Of a DNA stretch of 64,000 bases, positions 26,238 to 34,874 are shown piece by piece. Source of the DNA: Amycolatopsis sp. (lineage in GTDB: Bacteria; Actinomycetota; Actinomycetes; Mycobacteriales; Pseudonocardiaceae); contig NZ_JAODNM010000092.1 in NCBI RefSeq assembly GCF_025464955.1, forward strand, positions 62,001 to 126,000, written 5' to 3'. Position numbers and translations under genes: made by a program. How positions within the stretch are numbered: the stretch's first letter is position 1; each line of letters begins with the position of its first letter. Under the pieces are notes generated by a model. It saw only the letters and a list, made by a program, of their open reading frames with translations. It had not been told where the DNA came from and did not search any database.

Positions 26238-26863
26238 CTCTCCAGAGCCAGTGCGGCGCCGAAGCCGATGAGTGCGGTGCCGGTGATGCCGTCGAGGGTG
26301 CGCCGGACCTTGCGCTTGCCCAGCCAGTCTCGCACCCGGTGCACGAAGAACATCAACACCAGCAGCCACAGCCCGCCGATAACGGCGACGGTGTAGGCGA
26401 GCAGGAGCGCGTCGAACGTCGTGGTCTTGCCGGGGGTGAGGAACTGCGGCAGCACCGATAGGTACAGCACGAGGACCTTCGGGTTGGTGATGTCGGACAG
26501 GAAGCCCTCGCGCCAGCGCCGGAACATACTGGTGCGGCCCTTGTGGACGGAGTCGAGGCCGCCTTCGTATCGGCCGCGCACGGCCCCGCGGATCGCTTGG
26601 ATCCCCAAGTAGGCGAGGTAGCCGGCACCGAGCCACTTGAGAGTGATGAACAGGGGCTGCGAGCGCGCGATGACTACGCCGAGCCCGAGGGCGGCCGCCG
26701 TGCCCTGGATGAGGTTGCCGGTGACGATCCCGAGGCTCGCCATCAGCCCGCCACGGGTCCCGCCGGCGAGTGCGTTCTTGAGGACCACCATCGTGTCCGG
26801 CCCGGGCGCGAGTACTACGAGCACAACGACGACCAGATAGCTTCCGTACACGCTCCACGTCAC
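26234..26863 (-). CDS. LysE/RhtB-family amino-acid exporter
   Basis: 209 aa from GTG 26863, chosen because family members start just before the first helix; GTG 26896 would add 11 residues. Six hydrophobic segments. The family signature APGPDTMVVLKNALAGG is near the N-terminus, then GLMASLGIVTGNLIQG and the loop FLSDITNPKVLVLYLSVLPQ. Exports amino acids or derivatives; substrate unknown. Divergent from the mutase gene, with direct repeats in between. Confidence 0.9.
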   Translation of the reverse strand: MTWSVYGSYLVVVVLVVLAPGPDTMVVLKNALAGGTRGGLMASLGIVTGNLIQGTAAALGLGVVIARSQPLFITLKWLGAGYLAYLGIQAIRGAVRGRYEGGLDSVHKGRTSMFRRWREGFLSDITNPKVLVLYLSVLPQFLTPGKTTTFDALLLAYTVAVIGGLWLLVLMFFVHRVRDWLGKRKVRRTLDGITGTALIGFGAALALES

Positions 26864-26912
26864 GCCTGACCACGCTATCCGGTGACGCCGCCGCACCCCA
26901 GCGGTTTTCCGT

Positions 26913-26943
26913 CACAGTGTTACAGCCTGCACAGTGTTACAGC
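26913..26943. repeat. Tandem CACAGTGTTACAGC repeat
   Basis: Two identical 14-mers (26913-26926 and 26930-26943) offset by 17 bp in the gap between the divergent exporter and mutase genes. They look like a binding site for a regulator of one or both. Confidence 0.6.
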
Positions 26944-27123
26944 TTGGCGAATACCGGTGCCGCTCCGCTCGCCGCGGCGAGCGCATGGGGTCATCGTGCG
27001 GGCCCGAGACGCGGAGTCGGCGTGTATAAGTACTGGTTGATCCCCCTGAACGTGTCGGATTCCACTCGGTCGGAGATGTTACTGGCTAGTACACTCAGCG
27101 GGTCGTCCATCGGGAGGTACACC

Positions 27124-29148
27124 GTGCCCTATCCAACGGATCGTGAGCGGGACCGGCCTTGGGTGATGCGCACCTACGCCGGGCATTCCTCCGCAGCCGC
27201 GTCGAACGAGCTCTACCGCCGGAACCTCGCCAAGGGGCAGACGGGCCTTTCCGTCGCTTTCGACCTGCCGACACAGACCGGGTACGACGCCGACCATCAG
27301 CTTTCCAAGGGCGAGGTCGGCAAGGTCGGGGTGCCGGTGGCGCACATCGGTGACATGCGGCGCCTGTTCGACGGCATCCCGCTGGCCGAAGCGAACACGT
27401 CGATGACCATCAACGCCCCGGCGATGTGGCTGCTCGCGCTGTACGTCACCGTCGCGGAGGAGCAGGCCGAGGCGGAGGGGCGCGACGTTGAAGAGGTGCT
27501 CGCGAAGCTCACCGGCACCACCCAGAACGACATCATCAAGGAGTACCTGTCCCGCGGGACCTATATCTTCCCGCCGGCACCGAGCCTGCGGTTGATCACC
27601 GACACCATCGCGTGGACCGTGCACCATGTGCCGAAGTGGAACCCGATCAACATCTGCAGCTATCACCTGCAGGAAGCCGGGGCCACGCCGACGCAGGAGG
27701 TCGCCTACGCCCTGTGCACCGCGATCGCCGTGCTCGACTCGGTCCGTGACTCCGGCCAGGTCGAGCCCGCCGATATGGCGAAGGTCGTTTCCCGGATCTC
27801 GTTCTTCGTGAACGCCGGTGTGCGGTTCGTCGAAGAGATGTCCAAGATGCGCGCGTTCACCGCGCTCTGGGACGAACTCACCCTCGAACGCTACGGCGTG
27901 ACGGACGCGAAGGCTCGTCGCCTGCGCTACGGCGTCCAGGTCAACTCGCTCGGCCTCACTGAGGCCCAGCCCGAGAACAACGTGCAGCGCATCGTGCTGG
28001 AGATGCTGGCGGTGTCCCTCTCGCGCGGCGCCAGGGCTCGCGCGATCCAGCTGCCGGCGTGGAACGAGGCGCTCGGCCTGCCGCGGCCGTGGGACCAGCA
28101 GTGGGCCTTGCGGATGCAGCAGGTGCTCGCGTTCGAGACGGACCTGCTGGAGTACGAGGACATTTTTGACGGTTCGCACGTGATCCAGGCCAAAGTGGAC
28201 GAGATCATGGCCGGTGCTCGCGAGGAGATCAAGCGCGTGCAGGAACACGGCGGCGCGGTGGCCGCGGTGGAGAACGGGTACATGAAGTCGCAGCTCGTTT
28301 CCTCGCTCGCGGAGTACCGGCGCGGCATGGAGGACGGCGAGCGGATTCTGGTCGGGGTCAACAAGTTCGACACCACCGAGCCGAGTCCATTGCAGGCCGA
28401 AGGCGCGAAAGCGATCGAGACGATCGACCCGGCCGTCGAGAAGCAGGCCGTGGCCGCGCTCGAGGACTGGCGGCTCCACCGGGACAACGAGGCGACCGCC
28501 CAGTCGCTGGACAAGCTGCGTGAGGTCGCCAAAACCTCGGCGAACCTGTTCAACGCCACCGTCGACTGTGCTCGCGCCGGCGTGACGACCGGCGAGTGGG
28601 CTGGGGCGCTGCGCAAGGTCTTCGGTGAGTACCGCGCGCCGACCGGTGTCTCCGGTTCGGTGTCGCCCGGTGAAGGCAGCGCGGAGCTGCTGCGGGTACG
28701 TGACCGGGTTCGGGTGACCGGGGAGGAGATCGGCGAGCGGCTGCGCATCCTGGTCGGCAAACCGGGCCTCGACGGGCACTCGAACGGCGCCGAGCAGGTC
28801 GCCGTCCGGGCCCGCGATGTCGGGTTCGAGGTCATCTACCAGGGCATTCGGCTCACGCCGGAGCAGATCGTGGCCGCCGCCGTGCAGGAGGGCGTGCACG
28901 TGGTCGGGCTGTCGGTGCTGTCGGGCTCGCATCTCGAAGTGGTGCCACAGGTCGTCGACGGGCTGCGCGCGGCGGGCGCCGGGGACATTCCGGTGATCGT
29001 CGGTGGGATCATCCCGCCCGACGACGCGAAACTGCTCACCGACCGCGGGATCGCCAGGGTCTTCACGCCCAAGGACTACGAGCTGACCGACATCATGGAC
29101 GGCATCGTCACCCTGATCAGGGACACCCACCACCTTCCGCGGGACTGA
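27124..29148 (+). CDS. meaA: Ethylmalonyl-CoA mutase-like (MeaA) B12-dependent mutase
   Basis: 674 aa from GTG 27124 with GGGAGG 8 nt upstream; an upstream frame to 26917 is unsupported. Single-chain acyl-CoA mutase with an N-terminal TIM barrel (GHSSAAASNELYRRNLAKGQ, AFDLPTQTGYD, ISFFVNAGVRFVEEM) and a C-terminal cobalamin domain with the His-on motif GLDGHSNGAEQ. The SNGAEQ form and overall sequence fit the MeaA/ethylmalonyl-CoA mutase branch rather than methylmalonyl-CoA mutase. That enzyme works in the ethylmalonyl-CoA pathway and supplies branched extender units; its usual partner ccr is not in this window. It needs adenosylcobalamin (see pduO). Confidence 0.88.
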   Translation: MPYPTDRERDRPWVMRTYAGHSSAAASNELYRRNLAKGQTGLSVAFDLPTQTGYDADHQLSKGEVGKVGVPVAHIGDMRRLFDGIPLAEANTSMTINAPAMWLLALYVTVAEEQAEAEGRDVEEVLAKLTGTTQNDIIKEYLSRGTYIFPPAPSLRLITDTIAWTVHHVPKWNPINICSYHLQEAGATPTQEVAYALCTAIAVLDSVRDSGQVEPADMAKVVSRISFFVNAGVRFVEEMSKMRAFTALWDELTLERYGVTDAKARRLRYGVQVNSLGLTEAQPENNVQRIVLEMLAVSLSRGARARAIQLPAWNEALGLPRPWDQQWALRMQQVLAFETDLLEYEDIFDGSHVIQAKVDEIMAGAREEIKRVQEHGGAVAAVENGYMKSQLVSSLAEYRRGMEDGERILVGVNKFDTTEPSPLQAEGAKAIETIDPAVEKQAVAALEDWRLHRDNEATAQSLDKLREVAKTSANLFNATVDCARAGVTTGEWAGALRKVFGEYRAPTGVSGSVSPGEGSAELLRVRDRVRVTGEEIGERLRILVGKPGLDGHSNGAEQVAVRARDVGFEVIYQGIRLTPEQIVAAAVQEGVHVVGLSVLSGSHLEVVPQVVDGLRAAGAGDIPVIVGGIIPPDDAKLLTDRGIARVFTPKDYELTDIMDGIVTLIRDTHHLPRD

Positions 29149-29318
29149 CTTCCGAAGGAACGGTCTCAGCCGGCTCATCACCCGGCTCACTACGCTAAGT
29201 ATTTTCCCCACGAACTCACCGTAGTGGAACGTTTGTTCGAGCGCCATTGCACGAACGGGTGATCATGCGTTGCCGGTTTCCTGGTAGCCGCTCGCCCCGG
29301 TCAGGGCGGCTGCACGGG

Positions 29319-30209
29319 TCAATTGTCCAACGCGCGCAGGAGGTTCAGCGCGGTGGCGACGGAGTCGGGACCGGCGGGCAGCATCGGCAGGCGGACGTCC
29401 GCGGTCGGGATCCGGCCGAGTTCGTGGAGCACGCCCTTGATCACCGACGGGTTCGGCTCGGCGAAGACGGCTTCGGCCAGTGGGGTGAGTCGGGCCCCGA
29501 GTTCCCGTGCCTTCGCGACGTCGCCGGCCTGCCAGGCGGACGCCAGGTCGATGAAGTGGCGCGGGCACAGTTGTGCCGCGGCGAGGATGCCGCCGGCCGC
29601 GCCGAGCGCGAGCAACGCCGAGTAGAACACATCCTCGCCGCAGAGCACGGCGAAGTCGGCAGGCGGATCGCTCACCAGCGCGACGGTGTCGCCGTCGATG
29701 CCGCAGACGGCCTGTTTCACCCCGGCCACCCCGGGAATCGCGGCGAGCGCACGAAGGGCGTCCACTCCGACGAGCTGCCCGGTGCGGTGCGGAATGTTGT
29801 AGACGATCAGGGGGACAGGGCTTCCGGCAGCCAGTTCGGCGAAGTGCGCGACGACTCCGGCTTCCGACGGACGCGTGAAGTACGGCACGGGTACCAGTGC
29901 CGCGGTCGTTTCCGGCCACTCGGCGAGGGCCTGAAGGGCGGTGAGACTCTGCCGCGTGTCGTTCGTTCCGGCGCCGACGATCAGTTCCGCGGTGTGCTCG
30001 CGGCACGCCTGCGCGCATATCTCGACGACGAGCCGCTTCTCGGTTTCGTCGAGTGTCGCGGCTTCAGCCGTCGTCCCGAGCGCGACGAGGCCGTCGGCGC
30101 CGTCGGCGAGCGTTGTGTGGGCCAGCTCGCCGAGGGCTTGCTCAGCGACCTTCCCGTCGGCGGTGAACGGCGTGATAAGGGGGACGTGGAGCCCGCGCAG
30201 TGTCTTCAT
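29319..30209 (-). CDS. DapA-family aldolase/lyase
   Basis: 296 aa, ATG at 30209. TIM-barrel class-I aldolase family (dihydrodipicolinate synthase / N-acetylneuraminate lyase). The pyruvate-binding loop is ALGTTAEAATL instead of the usual GTTGES, the catalytic Tyr is in VYNIPHRTG, and the Schiff-base Lys is in AGVKQAV. The loop change suggests it may not be the housekeeping DapA but a relative acting on another keto-acid. It is divergent from a LysR regulator and convergent with meaA. Confidence 0.82.
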   Translation of the reverse strand: MKTLRGLHVPLITPFTADGKVAEQALGELAHTTLADGADGLVALGTTAEAATLDETEKRLVVEICAQACREHTAELIVGAGTNDTRQSLTALQALAEWPETTAALVPVPYFTRPSEAGVVAHFAELAAGSPVPLIVYNIPHRTGQLVGVDALRALAAIPGVAGVKQAVCGIDGDTVALVSDPPADFAVLCGEDVFYSALLALGAAGGILAAAQLCPRHFIDLASAWQAGDVAKARELGARLTPLAEAVFAEPNPSVIKGVLHELGRIPTADVRLPMLPAGPDSVATALNLLRALDN

Positions 30210-30249
30210 GAAACCAGCCTGGACCAGCAAAATCATCAGGTCTAGTTCG

Positions 30250-30263
30250 TATTTGTGGAGATA
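30250..30263. promoter_or_regulatory. LysR-type box
   Basis: TATTT-GTGG-AGATA, a near-palindrome with the TA-rich half-sites of LysR boxes, centred in the 70-bp gap between the divergent dapA-like and lysR-type genes. It abuts the regulator's own -10. Confidence 0.5.
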
Positions 30264-30267
30264 ACCG

Positions 30268-30273
30268 TAAGCT
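30268..30273 (+). promoter_or_regulatory. -10 element of leaderless lysR-type promoter
   Basis: TAAGCT ends 6 nt before ATG 30280. Confidence 0.55.
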
Positions 30274-30279
30274 GAGTCG

Positions 30280-31179
30280 ATGCTTGATGTCCGACGTCTT
30301 CGCCTGCTCCGGGAGCTCGCCCACCGGGGGACCATCGCGGCTGTCGCCGAAGCACTGACGTTCAGCCCGTCGGCGGTCTCCCAGCAACTCAGCGTCCTCG
30401 AACGCGAAGCGGGTGTGCCGTTGCTCGAACGCACGGGTCGTGGGGTCACGCTGACGCCCGCTGGTCGCAAGCTCGTCGAACACACCGAAGTCGTCCTCGA
30501 ACGTTTGGAACAGGCCGCGGGCGACCTAGCCGACTCCCGTGAAGGCCTTGCCGGGCCGGTACGGATCGGGACTTTCCCCTCCGCGGCAAGAACTATCGTG
30601 GCGAGCGCGCTGATCGTGCTGGCGCGTGAGCATCCCGCGTTGGAGCCGTGCGTCGAGGAGATCGATCCGGCGGATGTCGGCGACGCGCTGCGAGCGGGCG
30701 AGCTCGACGTCGCGCTGGTGCACGAGTACGACTTCGTGCCTGCAGAAGACGCACCGGGAATGGACACCGAGCCGTTGCTGTCCGAACCGCTTTTCCTTGC
30801 CTCGCCTAGGGACTCTTTCGTGGCGTGGGACACCGGCGAGGCGGACCCGATCCGGCGGTGGCGCACGGCGCCGTGGATTCTGGCGAAACCGCGGACGATG
30901 TGTCACACCATGGCCGTGCGGGTGTGCCAGGCCAACGGGTTCACCCCGTCGGCCCGGCACCACGTCGACGATTTCGCGACCGTGCTGGTGTTCGTCGCGG
31001 CCGGGCAGGGCGTGGCGCTGGTTCCCCAGCTCGGCGCCGCGGATCCGCCCGACGGCGTCGTGCTGACCCGGCTCCCGCTGAGTCGCCGCACCGAGATCGC
31101 CTGCCGCCAGGGTGCCCGCCGGCACCCCGCCGTGGCGGCGTTCACCTCGGCCGTCCGCGCCTCTGTGCCGCGGGGATAG
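30280..31179 (+). CDS. LysR-family transcriptional regulator
   Basis: 299 aa. N-terminal winged helix (LRELAHRGTIAAVAEAL, SPSAVSQQLSVLEREAGVPL, about residues 8-50) and a C-terminal periplasmic-binding-like effector domain starting near VRIGTFPSAA. Divergent from the dapA-like gene, so it most likely activates that gene in response to its substrate and limits its own expression through the shared box. Confidence 0.92.
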   Translation: MLDVRRLRLLRELAHRGTIAAVAEALTFSPSAVSQQLSVLEREAGVPLLERTGRGVTLTPAGRKLVEHTEVVLERLEQAAGDLADSREGLAGPVRIGTFPSAARTIVASALIVLAREHPALEPCVEEIDPADVGDALRAGELDVALVHEYDFVPAEDAPGMDTEPLLSEPLFLASPRDSFVAWDTGEADPIRRWRTAPWILAKPRTMCHTMAVRVCQANGFTPSARHHVDDFATVLVFVAAGQGVALVPQLGAADPPDGVVLTRLPLSRRTEIACRQGARRHPAVAAFTSAVRASVPRG

Positions 31180-31185
31180 GCCTCG

Positions 31186-31749
31186 TCAGTCGAGCAGGGA
31201 GGTGAGGATTTCCTTGGTGCTGCTGACTTTCGCGAAGCCGCCGCCGTGCAGGGTGGTGGCGGTCGCGCGGCTGAGTTCGGCGGCGGTGAGGACGGCACCG
31301 TCCGGGCCGGCGAGGTCGAAGGTAAACGTAGCGTCCAGTGCGAAAGTGACGGCGTAGCCGAGGTTTCCGCCGACCCGAGCGGTGGTCTCGCAGCACATGT
31401 TGGTCTGGATTCCGGCGACCACGACGTCGGTGATTTCGCGTGCGCGCAGCCAGCCGTCGAGGTCGACTTCGCCGTGGAATGCCGAGTTCACCGTCTTCGT
31501 GAACATCAGTTCGGGGCGGACTCCGTCGAGTTCGGGCTTGAATTCGTTGCCGGATTGCCCGGTCCGCAGCGGCGATCCCGGGTTCACGGAGTCATGGCGC
31601 ACCAGCACGATCGGCTGTCCGGCCGCCTGCCATGCGTCGAGCAGGGCCTTGATGTTGGCCTCGGCGCCGGGATTGTTGCGCGGACCCCAGAACTCGGTGT
31701 CGTCGAAACCCTTTTGGACGTCGATCATCAGGAGAGCAGTGGTGGTCAT
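31186..31749 (-). CDS. Isochorismatase-like cysteine hydrolase
   Basis: 187 aa, ATG at 31749. The Asp-Lys-Cys triad is readable: Asp in LLMIDVQKGF, Lys in LMFTKTVNSAF and the nucleophile in IQTNMCCETTARVGGNLGY. The substrate is unknown; relatives hydrolyse carbamoyl compounds, nicotinamide or isochorismate. It ends 6 bp from the convergent LysR stop and is divergent from the AraC-type regulator, with which it shares a 72-bp promoter gap. Confidence 0.88.
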   Translation of the reverse strand: MTTTALLMIDVQKGFDDTEFWGPRNNPGAEANIKALLDAWQAAGQPIVLVRHDSVNPGSPLRTGQSGNEFKPELDGVRPELMFTKTVNSAFHGEVDLDGWLRAREITDVVVAGIQTNMCCETTARVGGNLGYAVTFALDATFTFDLAGPDGAVLTAAELSRATATTLHGGGFAKVSSTKEILTSLLD

Positions 31750-31809
31750 GACGTCGAGTCTGCCGGTGCGGAGGTGACCTCGGGGAGTGGCAAATAAGTC
31801 TCGATGAGG

Positions 31810-31815
31810 TACTTT
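31810..31815 (+). promoter_or_regulatory. -10 element of leaderless araC-type promoter
   Basis: TACTTT ends 6 nt before ATG 31822, which supports that start over the ATG at 31804. Confidence 0.5.
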
Positions 31816-31821
31816 TCTGCC

Positions 31822-32775
31822 ATGCGTACCGTAGGTGTTCTCGTGCTGCCCGGCAGCCGTGTTTTCGACCTCGGCGTGGTCGGCGAGGTGTGGGGCGAAG
31901 ACCGGACCGACGACGACATCGGGCCGTTCGAACTCCGGCTGTGTACCCCGGGAAGGACCGCGACGGCGATCCATCCGTACGGCCGGATTGCGCCCACGCA
32001 TGGGCTGTCCGGGCTCGACGAGTGCGATCTCGTGGTCGTTCCCGGCCGGGCGGATCCCCACGCATCGGTGCCGCCCAACGCGGTCAAAGCGCTGCGGCGC
32101 GCACATCAAAACGGTGTCACCGTGGCCGCACTGTGCTCGGGCGCGTTCACCCTGGCCGCGGCCGGCCTGCTCGACGGACGGGACGCGACGACGCACTGGC
32201 GCCTGCTCGACGACCTCATCGCGGCTGCTCCGGCCGCCCGGGTCCAGCGTGACGTCCTGTTCACCGACGAGGGCGGCGTACTCACGTCCGCAGGTGTCGT
32301 CGGCGGGCTCGACCTGTGCCTGCACCTCGTCCGGCGCGAGCTCGGCGCGGGTGTCGCGGCGAAGCTGGCGCGCCGGATGGTGATGCCGCCGACCAGGGAA
32401 GGCGGACAGCGGCAGTACGTCGACACCCCGATGCCGCCGCGGCCGTCCCGGGCCGGCATAGCGTCCACAATGGACTGGGCGATGGGCAGGCTCGGCGAGT
32501 CGATCGGGGTGGACGACCTGGTCGGGCACGCCGGGATGAGCGCGCGAACGTTCCATCGCGAGTTCACCTCAGCGACCGGTGCGACGCCGGGACGCTGGCT
32601 GCGCGGCCAGCGGGTCCGGTACGCGCAACGCCTGCTGGAGGCCACCGAACTGCCGGTTGAGCGGGTCGCGCAGCGCGCGGGCCTCGGCACGGCGGCGAAC
32701 CTGCGTCGGCGGTTGCGCGCGGAGGTCGGCGTCGGCCCGGATTCCTACCGCCGGACGTTCCGGCAGGAGGCGTAG
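31822..32775 (+). CDS. AraC-family regulator with DJ-1/PfpI-like domain (GlxA type)
   Basis: 317 aa from ATG 31822. The N-terminal half is a class-I glutamine-amidotransferase-like domain (VGVLVLPGSRVFDLGVV, VTVAALCSGAFTLAAAGLL with the elbow Cys) and the C-terminal half has two AraC helix-turn-helix units (VDDLVGHAGMSARTFHREF and VERVAQRAGLGTAANLRRR). It probably controls the divergent cysteine hydrolase. It contains the palindrome TCCACAATGGA (32464-32474). Confidence 0.9.
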   Translation: MRTVGVLVLPGSRVFDLGVVGEVWGEDRTDDDIGPFELRLCTPGRTATAIHPYGRIAPTHGLSGLDECDLVVVPGRADPHASVPPNAVKALRRAHQNGVTVAALCSGAFTLAAAGLLDGRDATTHWRLLDDLIAAAPAARVQRDVLFTDEGGVLTSAGVVGGLDLCLHLVRRELGAGVAAKLARRMVMPPTREGGQRQYVDTPMPPRPSRAGIASTMDWAMGRLGESIGVDDLVGHAGMSARTFHREFTSATGATPGRWLRGQRVRYAQRLLEATELPVERVAQRAGLGTAANLRRRLRAEVGVGPDSYRRTFRQEA

Positions 32776-32778
32776 CGT
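32773..32778 (+). promoter_or_regulatory. -10 element of leaderless enoyl-CoA hydratase promoter
   Basis: TAGCGT overlaps the upstream stop codon and ends 7 nt before ATG 32786. Confidence 0.45.
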
Positions 32779-32785
32779 CAGGTTC

Positions 32786-33559
32786 ATGGGCGAGTACGAG
32801 CACATCCTCGTCAAGCGCGAGGACGACACGATCACCGTGACGATGAACCGGGCGACGCGACGCAATTCCCTTTCCGAGCCGCATCTCGCCGAGCTGCTGG
32901 ACGCGTTCCGCCAGGCAGGACGCTCCGACGCGACTGGCGTCGTGCTGGCCGGCGCGGGGCCGGTGTTCTCCGCGGGCCACGACTTCGGCGACGTTGCGAG
33001 CCGCGACCTGCTCGGCGTTCGCGAGCTGCTGCGGCTGTGCACCGAACTGATGCGCACGATGGAGTCGGTGCCCCAGGTCGTCGTCGCGAGAGTGCACGGA
33101 TTGGCCACGGCCGCGGGGTGTCAGCTGGTGGCCTCGTGCGACCTCGCCGTCGCCGCCGAGTCGGCCGGGTTCGCCCTGCCGGGCGGCAAGGGTGGCTGGT
33201 TCTGCCACACCCCGGCGGTGCCGGTGGCCAGGGCGATCGGCCGCAAGAGGCTGATGGAACTCGCGTTGACGGGCGACGTCGTCGACGCGCCGACAGCGCT
33301 TGACTGGGGCCTGGTCAACCGCGTGGTCCCCGACGCCGAGCTGGACAACGCCGTCGCCGAACTGCTCGCCCGCGCGACCCGCGGAAGCCGGGCAAGCAAG
33401 GCCCTCGGCAAGCAGACGCTCTACGCCCAGCTCGACCGTCCCGAAGCCGACGCCTATGCGATCGCCCTCGAAGTGATGGCGTCGGCTTCGCAACTCTCGG
33501 GCGCGAAGGAAGGAATGGCCGCGTTCCTGGAGAAGCGGCATCCGGAGTGGCCGGATTGA
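32786..33559 (+). CDS. Enoyl-CoA hydratase/isomerase family protein
   Basis: 257 aa, ATG at 32786. Crotonase fold with the first oxyanion-hole segment AGPVFSAGHDF and the second VHGLATAAGCQLVASCDLAV. The first catalytic Glu position of classic hydratases (AGCELA) reads AGCQLV, Gln instead of Glu, so it may be an isomerase, hydrolase or a hydratase with altered chemistry. No other fatty-acid gene is adjacent. Confidence 0.88.
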   Translation: MGEYEHILVKREDDTITVTMNRATRRNSLSEPHLAELLDAFRQAGRSDATGVVLAGAGPVFSAGHDFGDVASRDLLGVRELLRLCTELMRTMESVPQVVVARVHGLATAAGCQLVASCDLAVAAESAGFALPGGKGGWFCHTPAVPVARAIGRKRLMELALTGDVVDAPTALDWGLVNRVVPDAELDNAVAELLARATRGSRASKALGKQTLYAQLDRPEADAYAIALEVMASASQLSGAKEGMAAFLEKRHPEWPD

Positions 33560-33578
33560 CGTTCAGTCAGCACCGTTC

Positions 33579-34118
33579 CTAGCCGCGTTCGTGGAGCAGC
33601 AGCAGGGTGTACGCGGCGATCGTCTGCGCGTCGAGGATGGTGCCGGACGTCAGCATCTTCTCGAAGTCGGAGCGGGTGAACCAGGCCGACCGCATGTCCT
33701 GCTCCTCGAGCTCGCGGTTCGGCTCGCCTTCGGAGAGGTCGGTGGCCAGCCAGACTGTCCCGGTCTGGCTGGCGAGCCCGGGCGCGACAGCGAGTTGGCC
33801 GATCTCGATCATGGTGGCCGCGCGCAGGCCGGTTTCCTCGGCGAGTTCGCGGGCGGCCAGTTCGGCGGGCGGGTACTCGCCGAGGCCGGGCGCGGTGCCT
33901 TGCACGAACTCCCAGCACCGCTGGCCGAGCGGGTAACGGAACTGCTCGACCAGGTGCAGGCGATCCTCTTCGAGCGCGATGACCAGTGCGTACTTCGGTT
34001 TGTCCACGACGGCGTAGATCCCGGCGGAGCCGTCCGGGCGGCGGATGTCGTCCTCGCGGAAGGACAGCCAGGAGTTCCGGTATACCTCGCGGGAGCCGAC
34101 ACGCTCGATGGGGTCCAC
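33579..34118 (-). CDS. NUDIX hydrolase, ADP-ribose pyrophosphatase-like
   Basis: 179 aa, GTG at 34118. The NUDIX box is complete: GEYPPAELAARELAEETGL (G-x5-E-x7-REL-x-EE-x-G). The N-terminal strand layout (REVYRNSWLSFREDDIRRPDG) and EQFRYPLGQRCWEF resemble ADP-sugar pyrophosphatases. Divergent from nucS with a 37-bp gap; a CATACT hexamer ends 6 nt before the start. Confidence 0.88.
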   Translation of the reverse strand: MDPIERVGSREVYRNSWLSFREDDIRRPDGSAGIYAVVDKPKYALVIALEEDRLHLVEQFRYPLGQRCWEFVQGTAPGLGEYPPAELAARELAEETGLRAATMIEIGQLAVAPGLASQTGTVWLATDLSEGEPNRELEEQDMRSAWFTRSDFEKMLTSGTILDAQTIAAYTLLLLHERG

Positions 34119-34124
34119 GCACCC

Positions 34125-34130
34125 AGTATG
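34125..34130 (-). promoter_or_regulatory. -10-like element of leaderless NUDIX promoter
   Basis: CATACT on the minus strand ends 6 nt before GTG 34118. The first base departs from consensus. Confidence 0.4.
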
Positions 34131-34143
34131 CCGAGCGGTCGCC

Positions 34144-34149
34144 TACTCT
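34144..34149 (+). promoter_or_regulatory. -10 element of leaderless nucS promoter
   Basis: TACTCT ends 6 nt before GTG 34156. Confidence 0.5.
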
Positions 34150-34155
34150 CGCCGA

Positions 34156-34815
34156 GTGCGCCTAGTGATCGCTCGCTGCCAGGTCGACTACGCCGGCCGT
34201 CTGACCGCCCATCTTCCGATGGCCACGCGCCTGCTGCTGGTCAAGTCGGACGGGTCGATATCGGTCCATTCCGACGACCGCGCCTACAAGCCGCTGAACT
34301 GGATGACCCCGCCCTGCTGGCTCATCGACGAGGGCAAGACGTGGATCGTGGAGAACAAGGCCGGCGAGAAGCTGGTCATCACCATCGAGGAGATCTTCCA
34401 CGACCACGCCCAGGAACTCGGCGCCGAGCCCGGCCTGCAGAAGGACGGAGTCGAGGCGCATCTGCAGGAACTGCTGGCCGAGCACATCGTGACCGTCGGC
34501 GACGGCTACACGCTGGTACGGCGTGAGTTCCCCACCGCGATCGGCCCGGTCGACATCATGGCCCGCGACTCGGACGGCGGCAGCGTCGCGATCGAGATCA
34601 AGCGGCGGGGCGACATCGACGGCGTCGAGCAGCTCACCCGGTACCTCGAGCTGCTCAACCGGGACCCGCTGCTGGCGCCGGTGCAGGGCGTGTACGCGGC
34701 GCAGCAGATCAAGCCGCAGGCCCGCACGCTCGCCGAAGACCGCGGGATCCGGTGCCTCACCTTGGATTACGACGCGTTGCGCGGCATCGACACCAGCGAG
34801 GGCCGCCTCTTCTAG
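34156..34815 (+). CDS. nucS: Mismatch-specific endonuclease NucS/EndoMS
   Basis: 219 aa, GTG at 34156. The key enzyme of the actinobacterial mismatch-repair route that works without MutS and MutL; it cuts both strands at mismatches. The N-terminal DNA-binding half (RLVIARCQVDYAGRLTAHLP, DRAYKPLNWMTPPCW) and the C-terminal nuclease half with the D/E/K core (IGPVDIMARD, SVAIEIKRRGDIDGVEQLTR) are complete. The C-terminus ends GRLF; in relatives it contacts the sliding clamp. Confidence 0.96.
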   Translation: MRLVIARCQVDYAGRLTAHLPMATRLLLVKSDGSISVHSDDRAYKPLNWMTPPCWLIDEGKTWIVENKAGEKLVITIEEIFHDHAQELGAEPGLQKDGVEAHLQELLAEHIVTVGDGYTLVRREFPTAIGPVDIMARDSDGGSVAIEIKRRGDIDGVEQLTRYLELLNRDPLLAPVQGVYAAQQIKPQARTLAEDRGIRCLTLDYDALRGIDTSEGRLF

Positions 34816-34843
34816 GGACTCACGAGTTCTACCTGCGCGGGGA

Positions 34844-34865
34844 CGTTCGCCAGCGGTCTCGTTCG
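34844..34865 (+). repeat. 22-bp direct repeat, left copy
   Basis: Identical to 35247-35268 (starts CGTTCGCCAGCGG). The two copies flank the decayed DUF4265 gene. Confidence 0.8.
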
Positions 34866-34874
34866 AGCGGCGGC

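Noticed and set aside
22579..27123. Cobalamin riboswitch upstream of pduO or the B12-dependent mutase
   Set aside because: No B12-box-like sequence was recognised near either start; pduO looks leaderless and the mutase has a plain ribosome-binding site.
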